A stretch of 64,000 nucleotides of DNA, from assembly GCF_040500525.1 (NCBI RefSeq), contig NZ_CP159402.1:682001-746000 (forward strand), given 5' to 3'. The notes beneath the pieces are model-generated. The model was not told the origin of the DNA and searched no databases. It saw nothing but the letters and a program-made list of their open reading frames with translations. Positions 42,536 through 52,300 of this stretch are shown piece after piece (position 1 is the stretch's first letter; every line of letters starts with the position of its first letter). Made by a program: the position numbers and the translations under genes. Source of the DNA: Azospirillum formosense (GTDB lineage: Bacteria > Pseudomonadota > Alphaproteobacteria > Azospirillales > Azospirillaceae).

Positions 42536-43889
42536 TCGTCGTCTGGGTCATCTCGTCGGCGGTGGACACCAGCTTGGAGGCGGCGGAGTAGGTGCGCTGC
42601 GCCTGGATCAGCGTGGTGAACTGTTCTTCGATCTTGACGTTGGAGCCCTCGACGCTGGCCGTGTTCAGCGACGCCCCGACGGTCTTCGGCGCGTTGGTGC
42701 CGGTCTCGTTGGTCAGGTTGCCGAAGGAGTTCAGGCGGATGGCGCCGGAATTGGCGGTGGTCCGGAACATGGTGCCGGACACGCTTTCCAGGTCGGTCGG
42801 GTTGACCACCGTCGCGTCGGGGATGCGGTAGATGTAACGCTGCTTCCCACCCTGGAAGTTCGCGGCGACGAAGCCGTCGGCGGTCAGCTCCGACCCCTGG
42901 TAGGTGCCGGCGCGGATGCCGTTGTTGCCCTGGACGATCCCCAGGTCCATGCCGGCGATGGTTGTGACGGAGTTGGTCATCTTCCCGTAGGATCCGAGAT
43001 CCAGCGTCGTCTGGGCGAAGTCGCCGCCGGGGTTCAGGGTCAGGGTCACCGGGGCACCGGTGGGGCCGCCGGTCAGCGTGCCGTTGCGGGCGAAGTTCAG
43101 CGTGCCGAGCGACTTCCAGGTGGTCGGATCGTTCACATTGCCGTTGCCCACGGGCTTGCCGTCGGCGCCGATGACCCCGGCGTTGAAGACCTGCCACGTC
43201 GAGGTGCCGTCCTCCGCCTGCCCGGTCTTCAGGAAGCGCAGAGCCATCGCCCCGTCGGCGCCGTTCTTGTCCACCATGTTCAGAACGACGCCGGTGGTGT
43301 TGGCCGTGGTGATCTCGCCGGTCACCGGGGCCTGGTCGTAGGGCAGATTGAGGTTCAGCGACGCCTGGGTCGAGGCTTCGCGGTAGTCCTGCAGCCCGCT
43401 TAGCGAGACCGGGGTCATGCTGCTGAGGCTGCCGAAGGAGCCGGTGCCGCTGGCGGGGTCGAGCTTGAAGCCCATCAGCGCCTTGCCGGCGCCGTTCACC
43501 AGACGGCCCTCCTTGTCGGGGGAGAAGTCGCCCGAGCGCGTCAGGAAGACCGTGTCGTCGCTCGTCCGGGGGGCGGTCGCGGTCGTGCCGGTCTGGGCGT
43601 CCAGGTCCTGGACGAGGAAGAAGCCGTTGCCGACGATGGCCGCGTTGGTGGTGACATCGGTCCGGGTGATCGTGCCGCCGCTGTGATCCAGCCGTTCGAA
43701 GGCGCGCACCCCGTTGCCGGGATCCTTGTTGCCGGTGCGGTCGCTCAGCACGAAGTCGGCGAACTGGGTTTCCGACGCCTTGAAGCCGGACGTGGAGGCG
43801 TTCGCGATGTTGTTCGAAATGGTGCCCAGGGCGCGGTTCTGCGCCGTCAGCCCGAGAACGCCATTGTTGAAGATCGTGGTGATGCCCAT
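42519..43889 (-). CDS. flgE: Flagellar hook protein FlgE
   Basis: The 456-residue protein builds the flagellar hook. The N-terminal rod motif 'LGLTAQNRALGTISNNIANA' is the flg_bb_rod domain, a hook domain with 'GNGFFLVQD' follows, and the C-terminus 'SLNTASVEGSNVKIEEQF' is the flagellar basal body C-terminal domain. GAGG precedes the ATG. A perfect sigma-54 promoter lies 60 bases upstream, as for class II hook genes. No other flagellar gene is in the window. Confidence 0.96.
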   Translation of the reverse strand: MGITTIFNNGVLGLTAQNRALGTISNNIANASTSGFKASETQFADFVLSDRTGNKDPGNGVRAFERLDHSGGTITRTDVTTNAAIVGNGFFLVQDLDAQTGTTATAPRTSDDTVFLTRSGDFSPDKEGRLVNGAGKALMGFKLDPASGTGSFGSLSSMTPVSLSGLQDYREASTQASLNLNLPYDQAPVTGEITTANTTGVVLNMVDKNGADGAMALRFLKTGQAEDGTSTWQVFNAGVIGADGKPVGNGNVNDPTTWKSLGTLNFARNGTLTGGPTGAPVTLTLNPGGDFAQTTLDLGSYGKMTNSVTTIAGMDLGIVQGNNGIRAGTYQGSELTADGFVAANFQGGKQRYIYRIPDATVVNPTDLESVSGTMFRTTANSGAIRLNSFGNLTNETGTNAPKTVGASLNTASVEGSNVKIEEQFTTLIQAQRTYSAASKLVSTADEMTQTTITLKS

Positions 43890-43948
43890 GGTCCGGCCGC
43901 CTCATTCCCGTCCGTGCGCGTCCGCCGGAACGCGCCGAACTAGGAGTC

Positions 43949-43964
43949 TGCAACCATCGTGCCA
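43949..43964 (-). promoter_or_regulatory. Sigma-54 promoter of flgE
   Basis: On the minus strand TGGCACG-ATGG-TTGCA (43964-43949) fits the -24/-12 consensus perfectly with ten bases between GG and GC. The start would lie near 43937, about 48 bases ahead of flgE. Hook-class genes are known to use sigma-54 with FlbD-type activators. Confidence 0.88.
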
Positions 43965-44087
43965 AAGGGCGGGGTAGGGACTTGCCCAGGCCGCAGGGCG
44001 AAGGGATGGGCAGAAATTTCCCGGCGGATGCGGCTCCTCACCGTCCGCTGGGCAGCTTTCGCCCACCCGGCCCTCAGCCGACCGGTC

Positions 44088-44780
44088 TCAATCGACCGGT
44101 TCAAACATCTTGGTCTGGGAATTGATGGCCCACAGGTCGCCGCTGTCCAGGTCGAACCACCAGCCGTGCAGCTCCAGCGTCCCGGCCTCCACCCGCTCGC
44201 GGACGAAGGGGAAGGTCATCAGATTGTCGACCGAGGTGCGGACGGCGGCGCGCTCGATCACGTCGGGCTTCTGCTGGAGACGCTCGAACTCGGCCTTGCG
44301 CCGCTCGTCGTCGGTGTCCCCGCTGGCGGGCGGGATGTAGGGATCGAGCGCCGCGCTGGCGATGGACACCCAGGGCGACACGAAGTCGTTCTGGTCCGGC
44401 TCGCCCTTGCGCAGGCGGATCAGCCCCTGGATGCCGCCGCACAGGGCGTGGCCCAGCACGATGACATGGCTGACCTGAAGCACCCGCACGGCGTACTCGA
44501 TGGCCGCCGAGGTGCCGTGGTAGCTGCCGTCCGGCTGGTAGGGCGGGACGAGGTTGGCGACGTTGCGGACGACGAACATCTCGCCCGGCTCGGCCTCGGT
44601 CAGCAGCGCCGGATCGACGCGGCTGTCGGAGCAGCCGATCATCAGGATCTTCGGCTTCTGCCCCTGCTCGACGAGCTGGCGCATGCTGTCGGGCCGGCGC
44701 TCGTAGTAGCGCGCTCGGAAGCCTTTCATCCCGGCGAGAAGCTGACGAATCGGAACGTCCTGGTCGCGGGTGTGTGGCAT
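44088..44780 (-). CDS. Beta-class carbonic anhydrase
   Basis: The 230-residue enzyme interconverts CO2 and bicarbonate. The zinc ligands C50 ('IGCSDSRVDP'), H111 and C114 ('VLGHALCGGIQG') and the Asp52/Arg54 dyad are all intact. Length and the C-terminal 'GWWFDLDSGDLWAI' are typical of alphaproteobacterial members. I use the ATG at 44780, which has GAGGGG about ten bases upstream, rather than 44798, which has no site. It heads a minus-strand pair with ubiX upstream. Confidence 0.95.
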   Translation of the reverse strand: MPHTRDQDVPIRQLLAGMKGFRARYYERRPDSMRQLVEQGQKPKILMIGCSDSRVDPALLTEAEPGEMFVVRNVANLVPPYQPDGSYHGTSAAIEYAVRVLQVSHVIVLGHALCGGIQGLIRLRKGEPDQNDFVSPWVSIASAALDPYIPPASGDTDDERRKAEFERLQQKPDVIERAAVRTSVDNLMTFPFVRERVEAGTLELHGWWFDLDSGDLWAINSQTKMFEPVD

Positions 44781-44837
44781 CGTTCTGATACCCCTCATCG
44801 GTCGGGATTTAGCGGATGCGGTATAGCCCAGGCCGGG

Positions 44838-45431
44838 TCATGTTTCCAGAACCTCCGCAGGCGCCGGCTCGCCCCAGCGGCGGACGATGCCCGCGTCCAG
44901 CCCGAACAGGTCGAGCGCGCGCCCCACGGCGTGGTCGACCAGATCGTCGATGGTCTGCGGGCGGCTGTAGAAGGCGGGGACCGGCGGGGCGATCACCGCG
45001 CCCATCTCGGCCAGCTGGGTCATCGTGCGCAGGTGCCCGAGATGCAGCGGCGTCTCGCGCACCATCAGCACCAGCGGACGGCGCTCCTTCAGCGTGACAT
45101 CGGCGGCGCGGGTCAGCAGGGTGGAGGTCACGCCCGTGGCGATCTCGCTCATCGTGCGGACGGAGCAGGGGGCGACGATCATGCCCATGGCGCGGAAGCT
45201 GCCGCTGGCGATGGCCGCGCCGATGTCGGCGGCGGCGTAGGACACGTCGGCGAGAGCGCGCAGCTCCGCCACCTTCATGTCCGTCTCATGGGCCAGGGTG
45301 ACCTCGGCGGAGCGGCTGACCACGAGGTGCGATTCGACGCCGATCCGGCGCAGCACGGACAGCAGCCGGATGCCCAGGATCACGCCCGAGGCTCCGCTGA
45401 TGCCGACGACAAGACGGGAGGGTGCAGTCAT
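44838..45431 (-). CDS. ubiX: UbiX family flavin prenyltransferase
   Basis: The 197-residue protein attaches a dimethylallyl group to FMN, making prenylated FMN, the cofactor of UbiD decarboxylases. 'VVGISGASGVILGIRLL' binds FMN; 'APCSVRTMSEIATG' and 'LVLMVRETPLHLGHLRTM' are family motifs. No ubiD is in the window. It sits 57 bases before the carbonic anhydrase gene in the same direction. Confidence 0.94.
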   Translation of the reverse strand: MTAPSRLVVGISGASGVILGIRLLSVLRRIGVESHLVVSRSAEVTLAHETDMKVAELRALADVSYAAADIGAAIASGSFRAMGMIVAPCSVRTMSEIATGVTSTLLTRAADVTLKERRPLVLMVRETPLHLGHLRTMTQLAEMGAVIAPPVPAFYSRPQTIDDLVDHAVGRALDLFGLDAGIVRRWGEPAPAEVLET

Positions 45432-45531
45432 GGCGAAGAAGTAGCGCGCGGGCGGGGTGTCGTCCAGAGCGCGGTCTTCGCGGCCCGGACGCCGGGGATG
45501 GAGGGACGGCCATCCCCGGGGGCGCACAAGC

Positions 45532-45563
45532 GAAAAGCCCCCCTCCCGCCGGGGGAGAGGGGC
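45532..45563 (-). terminator. Intrinsic terminator of trcR
   Basis: On the minus strand a GC stem (GCCCCTCTCCCCC against GGGAGGGGGGC, short GCC-type loop) is followed by TTTT, about 14 bases after the trcR stop. Confidence 0.75.
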
Positions 45564-45576
45564 CGGGACAGCGGCG

Positions 45577-46194
45577 TCAGCGCGCCTCTTCCTGTTCCGA
45601 ATAGGGCGACTCGTCGCCGTAGCCGTCCTCGCCGTCCTGGGCCTCGCGTTCCTCCTGCGACAGCGGGACGCCGCCGCGGCGCACGGCCAGGGCCAGGGCC
45701 TCCTCCAGCTCGCGCTGGGTGCACAGGCCGAGCAGAACGGGGTTGCGCGGCTTGATGTTCGGGGCGTTCCAGTGCGTGCGGTCGCGCACCGCCGCGATGG
45801 TCGGCTTGGTCGTGCCGATCAGGCGGCAAAGCTGGGCGTCCGACAGCTCCGGATGGTGCTTCAGCAGCCAGGCGATGGCGTCCGGCTTGTCGCCGCGCTT
45901 GGTGATCGGGGTGTAGCGCGGCCCCTTGGACCGGGCCGCCGGCAGCGGCAGGTCGGGGACCAGCAGCTTCAGGCGCAGATCCTGGTTGCGCTCGCAGCGT
46001 TCGATCTCGCCCTTGGTCAACTGACCGTTGGCCACCGGGTCCAGCCCGACCATGCCGACCGCCACCTCGCCATCGGCGATGGCCTGGACCTCCAGAGAAT
46101 GCAGGCCGCAGAAGGCGGCGATCTGCTCGAAGGTCAAGGATGTGTTCTCGACCAGCCAGACGGCCGTCGCTTTCGGCATCAAGGGCAGTGCCAT
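45577..46194 (-). CDS. trcR: DUF1013/TrcR cell-cycle transcriptional regulator
   Basis: The 205-residue protein is a full-length DUF1013 member, named cell-cycle regulator TrcR in Alphaproteobacteria. It has two helix-turn-helix-like parts ('LTFEQIAAFCGLHSLEVQAI' and 'DAQLCRLIGTTKPTIAAVRD') and the ending 'NIKPRNPVLLGLCTQRELE'. A strong AGGAGG lies before the ATG. The quinone oxidoreductase and DUF1192 genes upstream are its usual neighbours. Direct targets in this organism are unknown. Confidence 0.9.
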   Translation of the reverse strand: MALPLMPKATAVWLVENTSLTFEQIAAFCGLHSLEVQAIADGEVAVGMVGLDPVANGQLTKGEIERCERNQDLRLKLLVPDLPLPAARSKGPRYTPITKRGDKPDAIAWLLKHHPELSDAQLCRLIGTTKPTIAAVRDRTHWNAPNIKPRNPVLLGLCTQRELEEALALAVRRGGVPLSQEEREAQDGEDGYGDESPYSEQEEAR

Positions 46195-46502
46195 CGTCCC
46201 TCCTGACAACTCCAACCCGACCGCACCCGCTGGCGGGTGGCGCGATCGGCCATACTTTACCGGATGGTCCCGAGCTTCGCCCTCCATATAGGGCCGGAAC
46301 CGGTCGATGTAAGCGTGCTCGGGCAGGCGGCCGGGAAAACCCGGACGCCGATCCTTCTGCTAACCGTCTTGGCGCGCTTTAGCAAGCCCACCCGGCTGTC
46401 CGGGAGCAGGAATGAAGCGAAAAAAATGCTTGAAAGGGAATTCCAGGCTGTGCTGCCGGGGAATTCCCTTCGCAATCCAACGGTTCGCAGCGGCGTTGAC
46501 GA
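46195..46502. other. Promoter gap upstream of trcR
   Basis: No gene is seen in these 308 bases between the quinone oxidoreductase stop and the trcR start, both on the minus strand. It should carry the trcR promoter. No GANTC methylation sites or clear -35/-10 pairs were noted. Confidence 0.45.
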
Positions 46503-47510
46503 TCAGCGGCCGACCGTCATGACGATCTTGCCGATGTGCGCGCTGGATTCCATCAGGGCGTGCGCCTCGGCCGCCTGCTCCAGCGTGAACACCTTGTGGA
46601 TCACCGGCTTGACGGTGCCGCCTTCCAGAAGCGGCCAGACCTTCGCGCGCAGAGCGGCGGCGATGCGGCCCTTCTCCTCGACCGAGCGGGCGCGCAGGGT
46701 GGAGCCGGTGAGGGTCAGCCGCTTGGTCATCACCGGGAACATGTTGATGGAGACCTTCGGCCCCTGCAGGAAGGCGATGGAGACGTGCCGCCCGTCCGGG
46801 GCCATGATTCCGATGTCGCGGGCGATGTAGTCGCCGCCGACCATGTCCAGCACCACGTCGACGCCGCGCCCGCCGGTCTCCTTCTGGATGACCGCGGCGA
46901 AATCCTCGGTCTTGTAGTCGATGGCGCGGTCGGCGCCCAGCTCCTCGCAGGCGCGGCACTTCTCGGCGCTGCCGGCGGTGGTGAAGACCCGTGAGCCGAA
47001 GGCCTTGGCGAGCTGGATGGCCGTGGTGCCGATGCCGCTGGAGCCGCCATGGACCAGCAGCGTCTCGCCGGGCTTCAGCGCGCCGCGCTCGAACACGTTG
47101 GTCCAGACGGTGAAGAAGGTCTCCGGCACCGCGGCGGCCTCGACCATGCCGTAGCCCTTCGGCACGGGCAGGAGCTGGGGCGCCGGGACCACGCAATACT
47201 GGGCGTAGCCGCCGCCGGAGATCAGGGCGCAGACCGCGTCGTCGGCGGCCCACTCCGTCACGCCCTCGCCCAGGGCGACGACGCGCCCGGCGATCTCCAG
47301 GCCGGGCAGGTCGGAGGCGCCCGGCGGCGGGTCGTAGCGGCCCTGGCGCTGCAGCATGTCCGGACGGTTGACGCCCGCCGCCTCTACCGCCACCAGAACC
47401 TCGCCGGGGCCGGGCACCGGGGCGGGGCGCTGCGCGGTGCGCAGGACCTCCGGGCCGCCGGGTTGCGAAATCTCCACGCAGGTCATGCTGTCCGGCAGGG
47501 CGATGCCCAT
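46503..47510 (-). CDS. NAD(P)H-quinone oxidoreductase (zeta-crystallin type)
   Basis: The 335-residue protein is a medium-chain dehydrogenase of the PIG3/QorA group without zinc. It has 'PGEVLVAVEAAGVNRPDMLQ', 'PGLEIAGRVVALGE' and the NADPH-binding 'LVHGGSSGIGTTAIQLAKAFG'. It probably reduces quinones by one or two electrons. GGGGGAG precedes the ATG. The gene lies between DUF1192 (divergent) and trcR, a grouping shared by many Alphaproteobacteria. Confidence 0.93.
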   Translation of the reverse strand: MGIALPDSMTCVEISQPGGPEVLRTAQRPAPVPGPGEVLVAVEAAGVNRPDMLQRQGRYDPPPGASDLPGLEIAGRVVALGEGVTEWAADDAVCALISGGGYAQYCVVPAPQLLPVPKGYGMVEAAAVPETFFTVWTNVFERGALKPGETLLVHGGSSGIGTTAIQLAKAFGSRVFTTAGSAEKCRACEELGADRAIDYKTEDFAAVIQKETGGRGVDVVLDMVGGDYIARDIGIMAPDGRHVSIAFLQGPKVSINMFPVMTKRLTLTGSTLRARSVEEKGRIAAALRAKVWPLLEGGTVKPVIHKVFTLEQAAEAHALMESSAHIGKIVMTVGR

Positions 47511-47710
47511 GGTGTCTCCCCCATTCCTCGTTGACGCGGCGTCTGCCAATCCGGCCGTCGCCGCTCCGGGCGGCCGGGCCGTTTGTGTCCGCAGGCGTCC
47601 AAAGTTAGAATTCCGCACCGGCGCTGACAAGCACGCCCCGCCGGCCTTTCCGACGGGCGGGAAGCGGACGGCGCGGGGCAGGGATGCGCGGAAGCGGGAG
47701 GAGAAGCCCT

Positions 47711-47899
47711 ATGGACATCGACGATCTGGAGCCGCGCAAGGCCAAGCCGGCGCTGAAGGACCTGACCGCGCTGGGCGTGGCGGAGTTGAAGGACTACATC
47801 GCCGGGCTGGAGGCGGAGATCGCCCGCGCCCGCGCCGCCATCGCCGCCAAGGAGGCGCAGAAGAACGCCGCCGAAGCCTTCTTCCGGAAGCCGTCCTGA
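47711..47899 (+). CDS. DUF1192 small protein
   Basis: The 62-residue protein is a complete DUF1192 member with 'LTALGVAELKDYIAGLEAEI' followed by one coiled-coil helix. Function unknown. GGAGGAG lies ahead of the ATG. It is divergent from the quinone oxidoreductase across a 200-base gap. Confidence 0.9.
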   Translation: MDIDDLEPRKAKPALKDLTALGVAELKDYIAGLEAEIARARAAIAAKEAQKNAAEAFFRKPS

Positions 47900-47908
47900 G
47901 AACGGAAA

Positions 47909-47939
47909 ACGCCCCTCTCCCGGATGGGAAGAGGGGCGT
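47909..47939 (-). terminator. Terminator between DUF1192 and DUF2189 genes
   Basis: ACGCCCCTCT pairs with AGAGGGGCGT (10 pairs, inner CCC/GGG adds more) and on the minus strand is followed by TTTT. It lies 14 bases past the DUF2189 stop and 9 bases past the DUF1192 stop, so it may serve both. Confidence 0.75.
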
Positions 47940-47953
47940 CCGGCCGCGAAGCC

Positions 47954-48793
47954 TCAGTCCGCGCCGACCAGATCGCGGTAGCAGTGCCAGGAGGCGTGGC
48001 CGATCAGCGGCAGGGCCAGCGCCAATCCCAGGAAGCCGGTGACCATCCCCGCCGCGGTGAACAGCACGATCAGGAAGGCCCAGCCGGCCATCGTCCGCAG
48101 ATTCTCGCGCAGCACGGCGACGCTGGTCGCCATGGCGGTGAAACTGTCGGTCTCGCGGTCGAGCAGCATCGGGATCGACACCACGCTGATGGCGAAGACC
48201 GCCGTGGCGATGACTCCGCCGACAAGGGTGCCGGTCAGCAGGAACGGGATCGTCTGCGCCGAGAAGAAGATGCGGTCGACGAGCTGGTCGAAGGCCGGCG
48301 GCTCGGTCGCGAAGAACAGCGCGAACAGCAGGAAGGCGATGCGGATCCAGGCCAGCATGGCCAGCATCAGCGCCAGCCCGATCCCGGCGATCTGCACGCC
48401 GTTGCGGCGGTAGGCCCCGGCGACCTTCATCAGCGTCGGCGTCTCCCCCCGCTCCAGCAGACGGCTGGTCTCGTAGAGGCCGACGGCGAACACCGGCCCC
48501 AGCAGCATGAAGCCCGCCGCCATCGGCAGGACGAGATACTGCATGTCCTGCATCGACAGCACCGCCACCAGGGCGAGGCTGGACAGCACCGCCAGCAGGC
48601 CGTAGGCGGCGCTGATCGTCGGGCTGGCGCACATGTCGCGCCAGCCGGCGCTCAGCCACATCCAGGGGCGGTCGACGTCGACGCTGCGGATTCGCGGAAG
48701 ATAAGGGGCCGGCTTGTGGAACTCGGACGGTTCCTTGCGCCGGATCGGCCGATGGAATTGGGACACACCGCGGTGAGACGACATGTCGACCAT
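47954..48793 (-). CDS. DUF2189 integral membrane protein
   Basis: The 279-residue protein has about five to six membrane segments after a cytoplasmic N-terminus of about 45 residues. The 'PPYLPRIRSV'-like 'APYLPRIRSVDVDRPWMWL' entry, 'LLGPVFAVGLYETSRLLERG' and 'GHASWHCYRDLV' end are the DUF2189 signatures. The function is unknown; some relatives are called cytochrome c oxidase subunit I-like. GGAGG lies nine bases before the ATG at 48793. Confidence 0.9.
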   Translation of the reverse strand: MVDMSSHRGVSQFHRPIRRKEPSEFHKPAPYLPRIRSVDVDRPWMWLSAGWRDMCASPTISAAYGLLAVLSSLALVAVLSMQDMQYLVLPMAAGFMLLGPVFAVGLYETSRLLERGETPTLMKVAGAYRRNGVQIAGIGLALMLAMLAWIRIAFLLFALFFATEPPAFDQLVDRIFFSAQTIPFLLTGTLVGGVIATAVFAISVVSIPMLLDRETDSFTAMATSVAVLRENLRTMAGWAFLIVLFTAAGMVTGFLGLALALPLIGHASWHCYRDLVGAD

Positions 48794-48937
48794 GATGATG
48801 GTCCTCCCCTTTGCCCATTGCGCCTCTCGTGAGGGGAACTGTAGCAAAGCGGTCCGCAGCGATCCAGATTGTCTTATGGACGAATTGTTAGAGTACCGAA
48901 TTGTCACAAAAGCGATACCAAAGCACGGGCTCGGCCG

Positions 48938-49126
48938 TCACTCGTCCCGCTCGCCCTCAACCTTCTTGCCGTCCAATTCGGCCGCGCGGCGCTCGGCCTC
49001 CTGGCGGTCGCGCAGCTTTTCGGTCTTGGTGCGGCCGAAGCGGATGCGGTTCGCCTCGGCGTTTTTTTCACGCTCTTCCTTCTGGCGCATCTTCCGGAAG
49101 CGGTTCAGGTTGACGACATCGGCCAT
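48938..49126 (-). CDS. DUF4169 small protein
   Basis: The 62-residue, highly charged protein matches DUF4169 ('VVNLNRFRKMRQKEEREKNA', 'IRFGRTKTEKLRDRQEAE'). It is a basic coiled-coil helix. In many relatives it sits beside fumC and the RHH_4 protein; here those are 16 kb away. CGGAG lies before the ATG at 49126; an upstream ATG at 49153 adds nine residues and is less likely. Confidence 0.88.
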   Translation of the reverse strand: MADVVNLNRFRKMRQKEEREKNAEANRIRFGRTKTEKLRDRQEAERRAAELDGKKVEGERDE

Positions 49127-49331
49127 GGGGGAGATCTCCGCAGGGCGGGGCATTTCATCCTTCGCTCAACGCGGCCGTTGGAATGCCCAAATTGCTTGTT
49201 TTCTTTCGTGACGATAGTTTAGCGGAACCCCGTGCCACCCGGAAGACCGGAGCGGGCGCCAGCGGTTCTCGCGGCTTGTGGCGGCAACACGGCGATTCAA
49301 CAGCCGAACGGTGGGGAAGGCGCGTCAACCG

Positions 49332-52300
49332 GTGAAGAGATTCCTGATCGCAGCTCTGATACTCGTCGGTCTGCTGGTGGCCGCGGTGCTGATCGTGCCC
49401 AGCGTGGTCGATTGGAACGCCTACAAAGCCCAGATCGCGGAGCGGGTGTCCGCCGCCACGGGGCGCGAGGTGGAGTTGAGGGGCGACATCGGCCTGTCGC
49501 TGCTGCCGGCTCCGGCGCTGACGGTGCGCGACGCCCGTCTGGCCAACGCGCCCGGCGGGTCGGAGCAGGACATGGCCCGCCTGAAGGAACTGGACGTCCG
49601 CGTGGCGCTCGGCCCGCTGCTCAGCGGCCACATCCAGGTGCAGAGCATCCGCCTGATCGATCCCACCTTCCTGTTCGAAACGCTGCCCGACGGGCGCTTC
49701 AACTGGGACCTCTCCGGCGCCGGACGCCCGGCCGACGGCGGGCGGAGCGGGTCCGGCGACGGGCTGGCCTCGGCGGTCAGCTTCGATCAGGTGACGGTGC
49801 AGAACGGCACCATCCAGTACCGCGACGCCCGCACCGGCCAGTCGGAGGTGATCGACCAGATCGACGCGCGCATCGTCGCCGGCAGCTTCACCGGGCCGTT
49901 CCAGGGGCAGGGCAGCTTCCGGGCGCGCGGCGTGCCGCTGCGCGGGGAGATGTTCGTCAGCCGCCTGATCGACGGCGCCGCCGTCCAGGTCCGGGCGGCT
50001 CTGTCGATGGCCGACACCGACGCCACGCTGCGCTTCGCCGGGATCGTGACCAACCCACCGGGCAACGGCGGGTCGCGCGCCCAGGGCGACCTGCGCGCCG
50101 AGGGCAGCGACCTGTCCCGCGCCCTGGCCCTGGTCCGCAACGGCGCGGCGGGCGGCGAGGACAAGAAGACGAACGCGCTTCTCGCCCAGTCCTTCGGCAT
50201 CCGCACGGCGGTCGAGGCGTCGCCGACCACGGCGACCTTCACCAATCTGGAGGCGCAGCTCGGCGACACGCGCGCCACCGGCACGGCGACCCTGCGCAGC
50301 GGAACGCCGGCGCGGGCGGAGCTGACCCTGGCCCTGAACCGGCTCGACCTCGACGCCTGGCTGGAGCGTGCCCGGTCGAGCGGCGGGGCGGAGACCGGCA
50401 CCCCGCCGGCCGGCCGCAACGGCAACGGGGGCAAGGGCGCGGTGCCCGGCGCCCCGTCCGGCGGCGCTCCCACGGCTGGCGCCCCTTCCGGCGGCGCTCC
50501 CTCGGCCGGCGGGGGGCAGCCGGGCGGGTTCGCCCTGCCGGACGCGCTGGACGCCAAGCTCGACCTCGCGGTGGACGGCATCACCTACAACGGCGGCGTG
50601 ATGCGCCAGGGGCGGGTGGAGGCCAGCCTGACCGGCGGCACGCTGAACATCGACCGTGTGAGCGCGCTGCTGCCCGGCGGGTCCGACATCGTGGCGGCGG
50701 GCGAGCTGGCGGCGGCCAACGGCCAGCCGAACCTCAACCTGCGGATGGAGGCGAACGCCGACAATCTGCGCGCCCTGCTGGAATGGCTGCGGGTGGACGT
50801 CCGCGCCGTGCCGGCGGACCGCCTGCGCCGGGCCTCGATCGCCGCGCAGCTGCAGGGACGGCCGGGGCGGCTGGACGTGAACGGGCTCGACCTGCGGGTG
50901 GACGCCAGCCGTCTGACCGGTGCCGTCGCCTATGTGGACCGCGGCCGGCCCGCCTTCGGCGCGCGGCTCGACCTCGACCGGCTGAATCTCGATGCCTATT
51001 TGCCGCCGCCGGGCGGCGACACCGGGACCCAGGCCGCGAGCGCCGCGAACGGGGCGGCCGCCCCCGCCCCAGCGCGCAACGGGAATGCGACCGCGAACCC
51101 GGCGACGAACCCCGCGGCGACCCCGGCCCGGCTGCTGGCCGGCGTGGACGCGAACCTGGAATTGTCGGTCGGTCAGTTGACCGTGCGCAACACGCCGGTG
51201 CAGGGGCTGCGGCTCGACGCCACCGCCGCGGGAGGCGCCCTGTCGATCAAGGAGGCGACGGTCCAGGACGCCGCCGGGGTGAAGCTCCGCCTGGATGGGC
51301 AGATCGCCGGGCTGGAACCGCTGCGCGGCGCCCATCTGACGCTGAACGCCGAGGCTCCCAGCCTGGCAGGGGTGGCCCGCGCCGTTCCCTGGCCCGAGGG
51401 CGCCCCCGCGCCGGAGAGGCTGGGCGCGGTGAAGGCGCAGGCCCGCCTGTCGGGCGACGCCGGCCGTCTCGCGGTCGAGCTGGGCGTCGAGGCGGTCGAA
51501 GGTTCGCTGGAGGCGGGCGGCACGCTGTCGAACGTCGAAAAGGACCCCAGCGCCGATCTCAAGCTCCGCGTCAAGCATCCGGAGCTGGCCCGGTTGGCGA
51601 GCCTGTTCGCCGATAATCTGCCCGCCGGCGGCCCGATGCCGGGCTCCTACGGCCCCATGGACCTCTACACGGAACTGGCGGGGACGCGGAAGGCCTTCAC
51701 CCTGGGCAACATCCAGGGGACGGTGGCCGGAGTCACCGTCAAGGGCAAGGCCGGCGCCGACCTGAACGGCAGCAAGCCGCGGGTGGAGGCCGACCTGCAG
51801 ACCGGCGACCTGGAGCTGGACCGTCTGGCGGCGCTCCCCGCCGCGGCCTCCCGCCCCGCGGGCGCCGCGTCTCCGGCAGCCGGCTCTTCTTCGACGGCCG
51901 GCTCTTCTTCGACGACTCAGCCGTCGCCGGGGGCTTCCGACGCCGCGACGGGCGATTTCAGCGGGCTGCGCCGTTTCGACGGGCGCTTCACGCTGACCTC
52001 CTCGGCTCTCGTCAAGGGCGGCACGCGGATCGAGAATCCGGCCCTGCGCGCCACCGTGACCAACGGCGTGCTGACGGTGGAGCGCTTCGACGGCACCCTG
52101 ATGGGCGGCCAGCTCGGCGTTACCGGGCGGCTCGCCGCGCCGGGCAACCAGACGCCGACCGCCGAGGCCACCATCACCCTGTCCAAGGCCAAGCTGGCCG
52201 AGGCCGTGGGCGGCGGTCTGGGCGGCGGCGCTCTGGAGATCGCCGGGGGCGTGCTGGACGCCGAGGCCAACCTGACGACCAGCGGCGCCGGCGGCGACGC

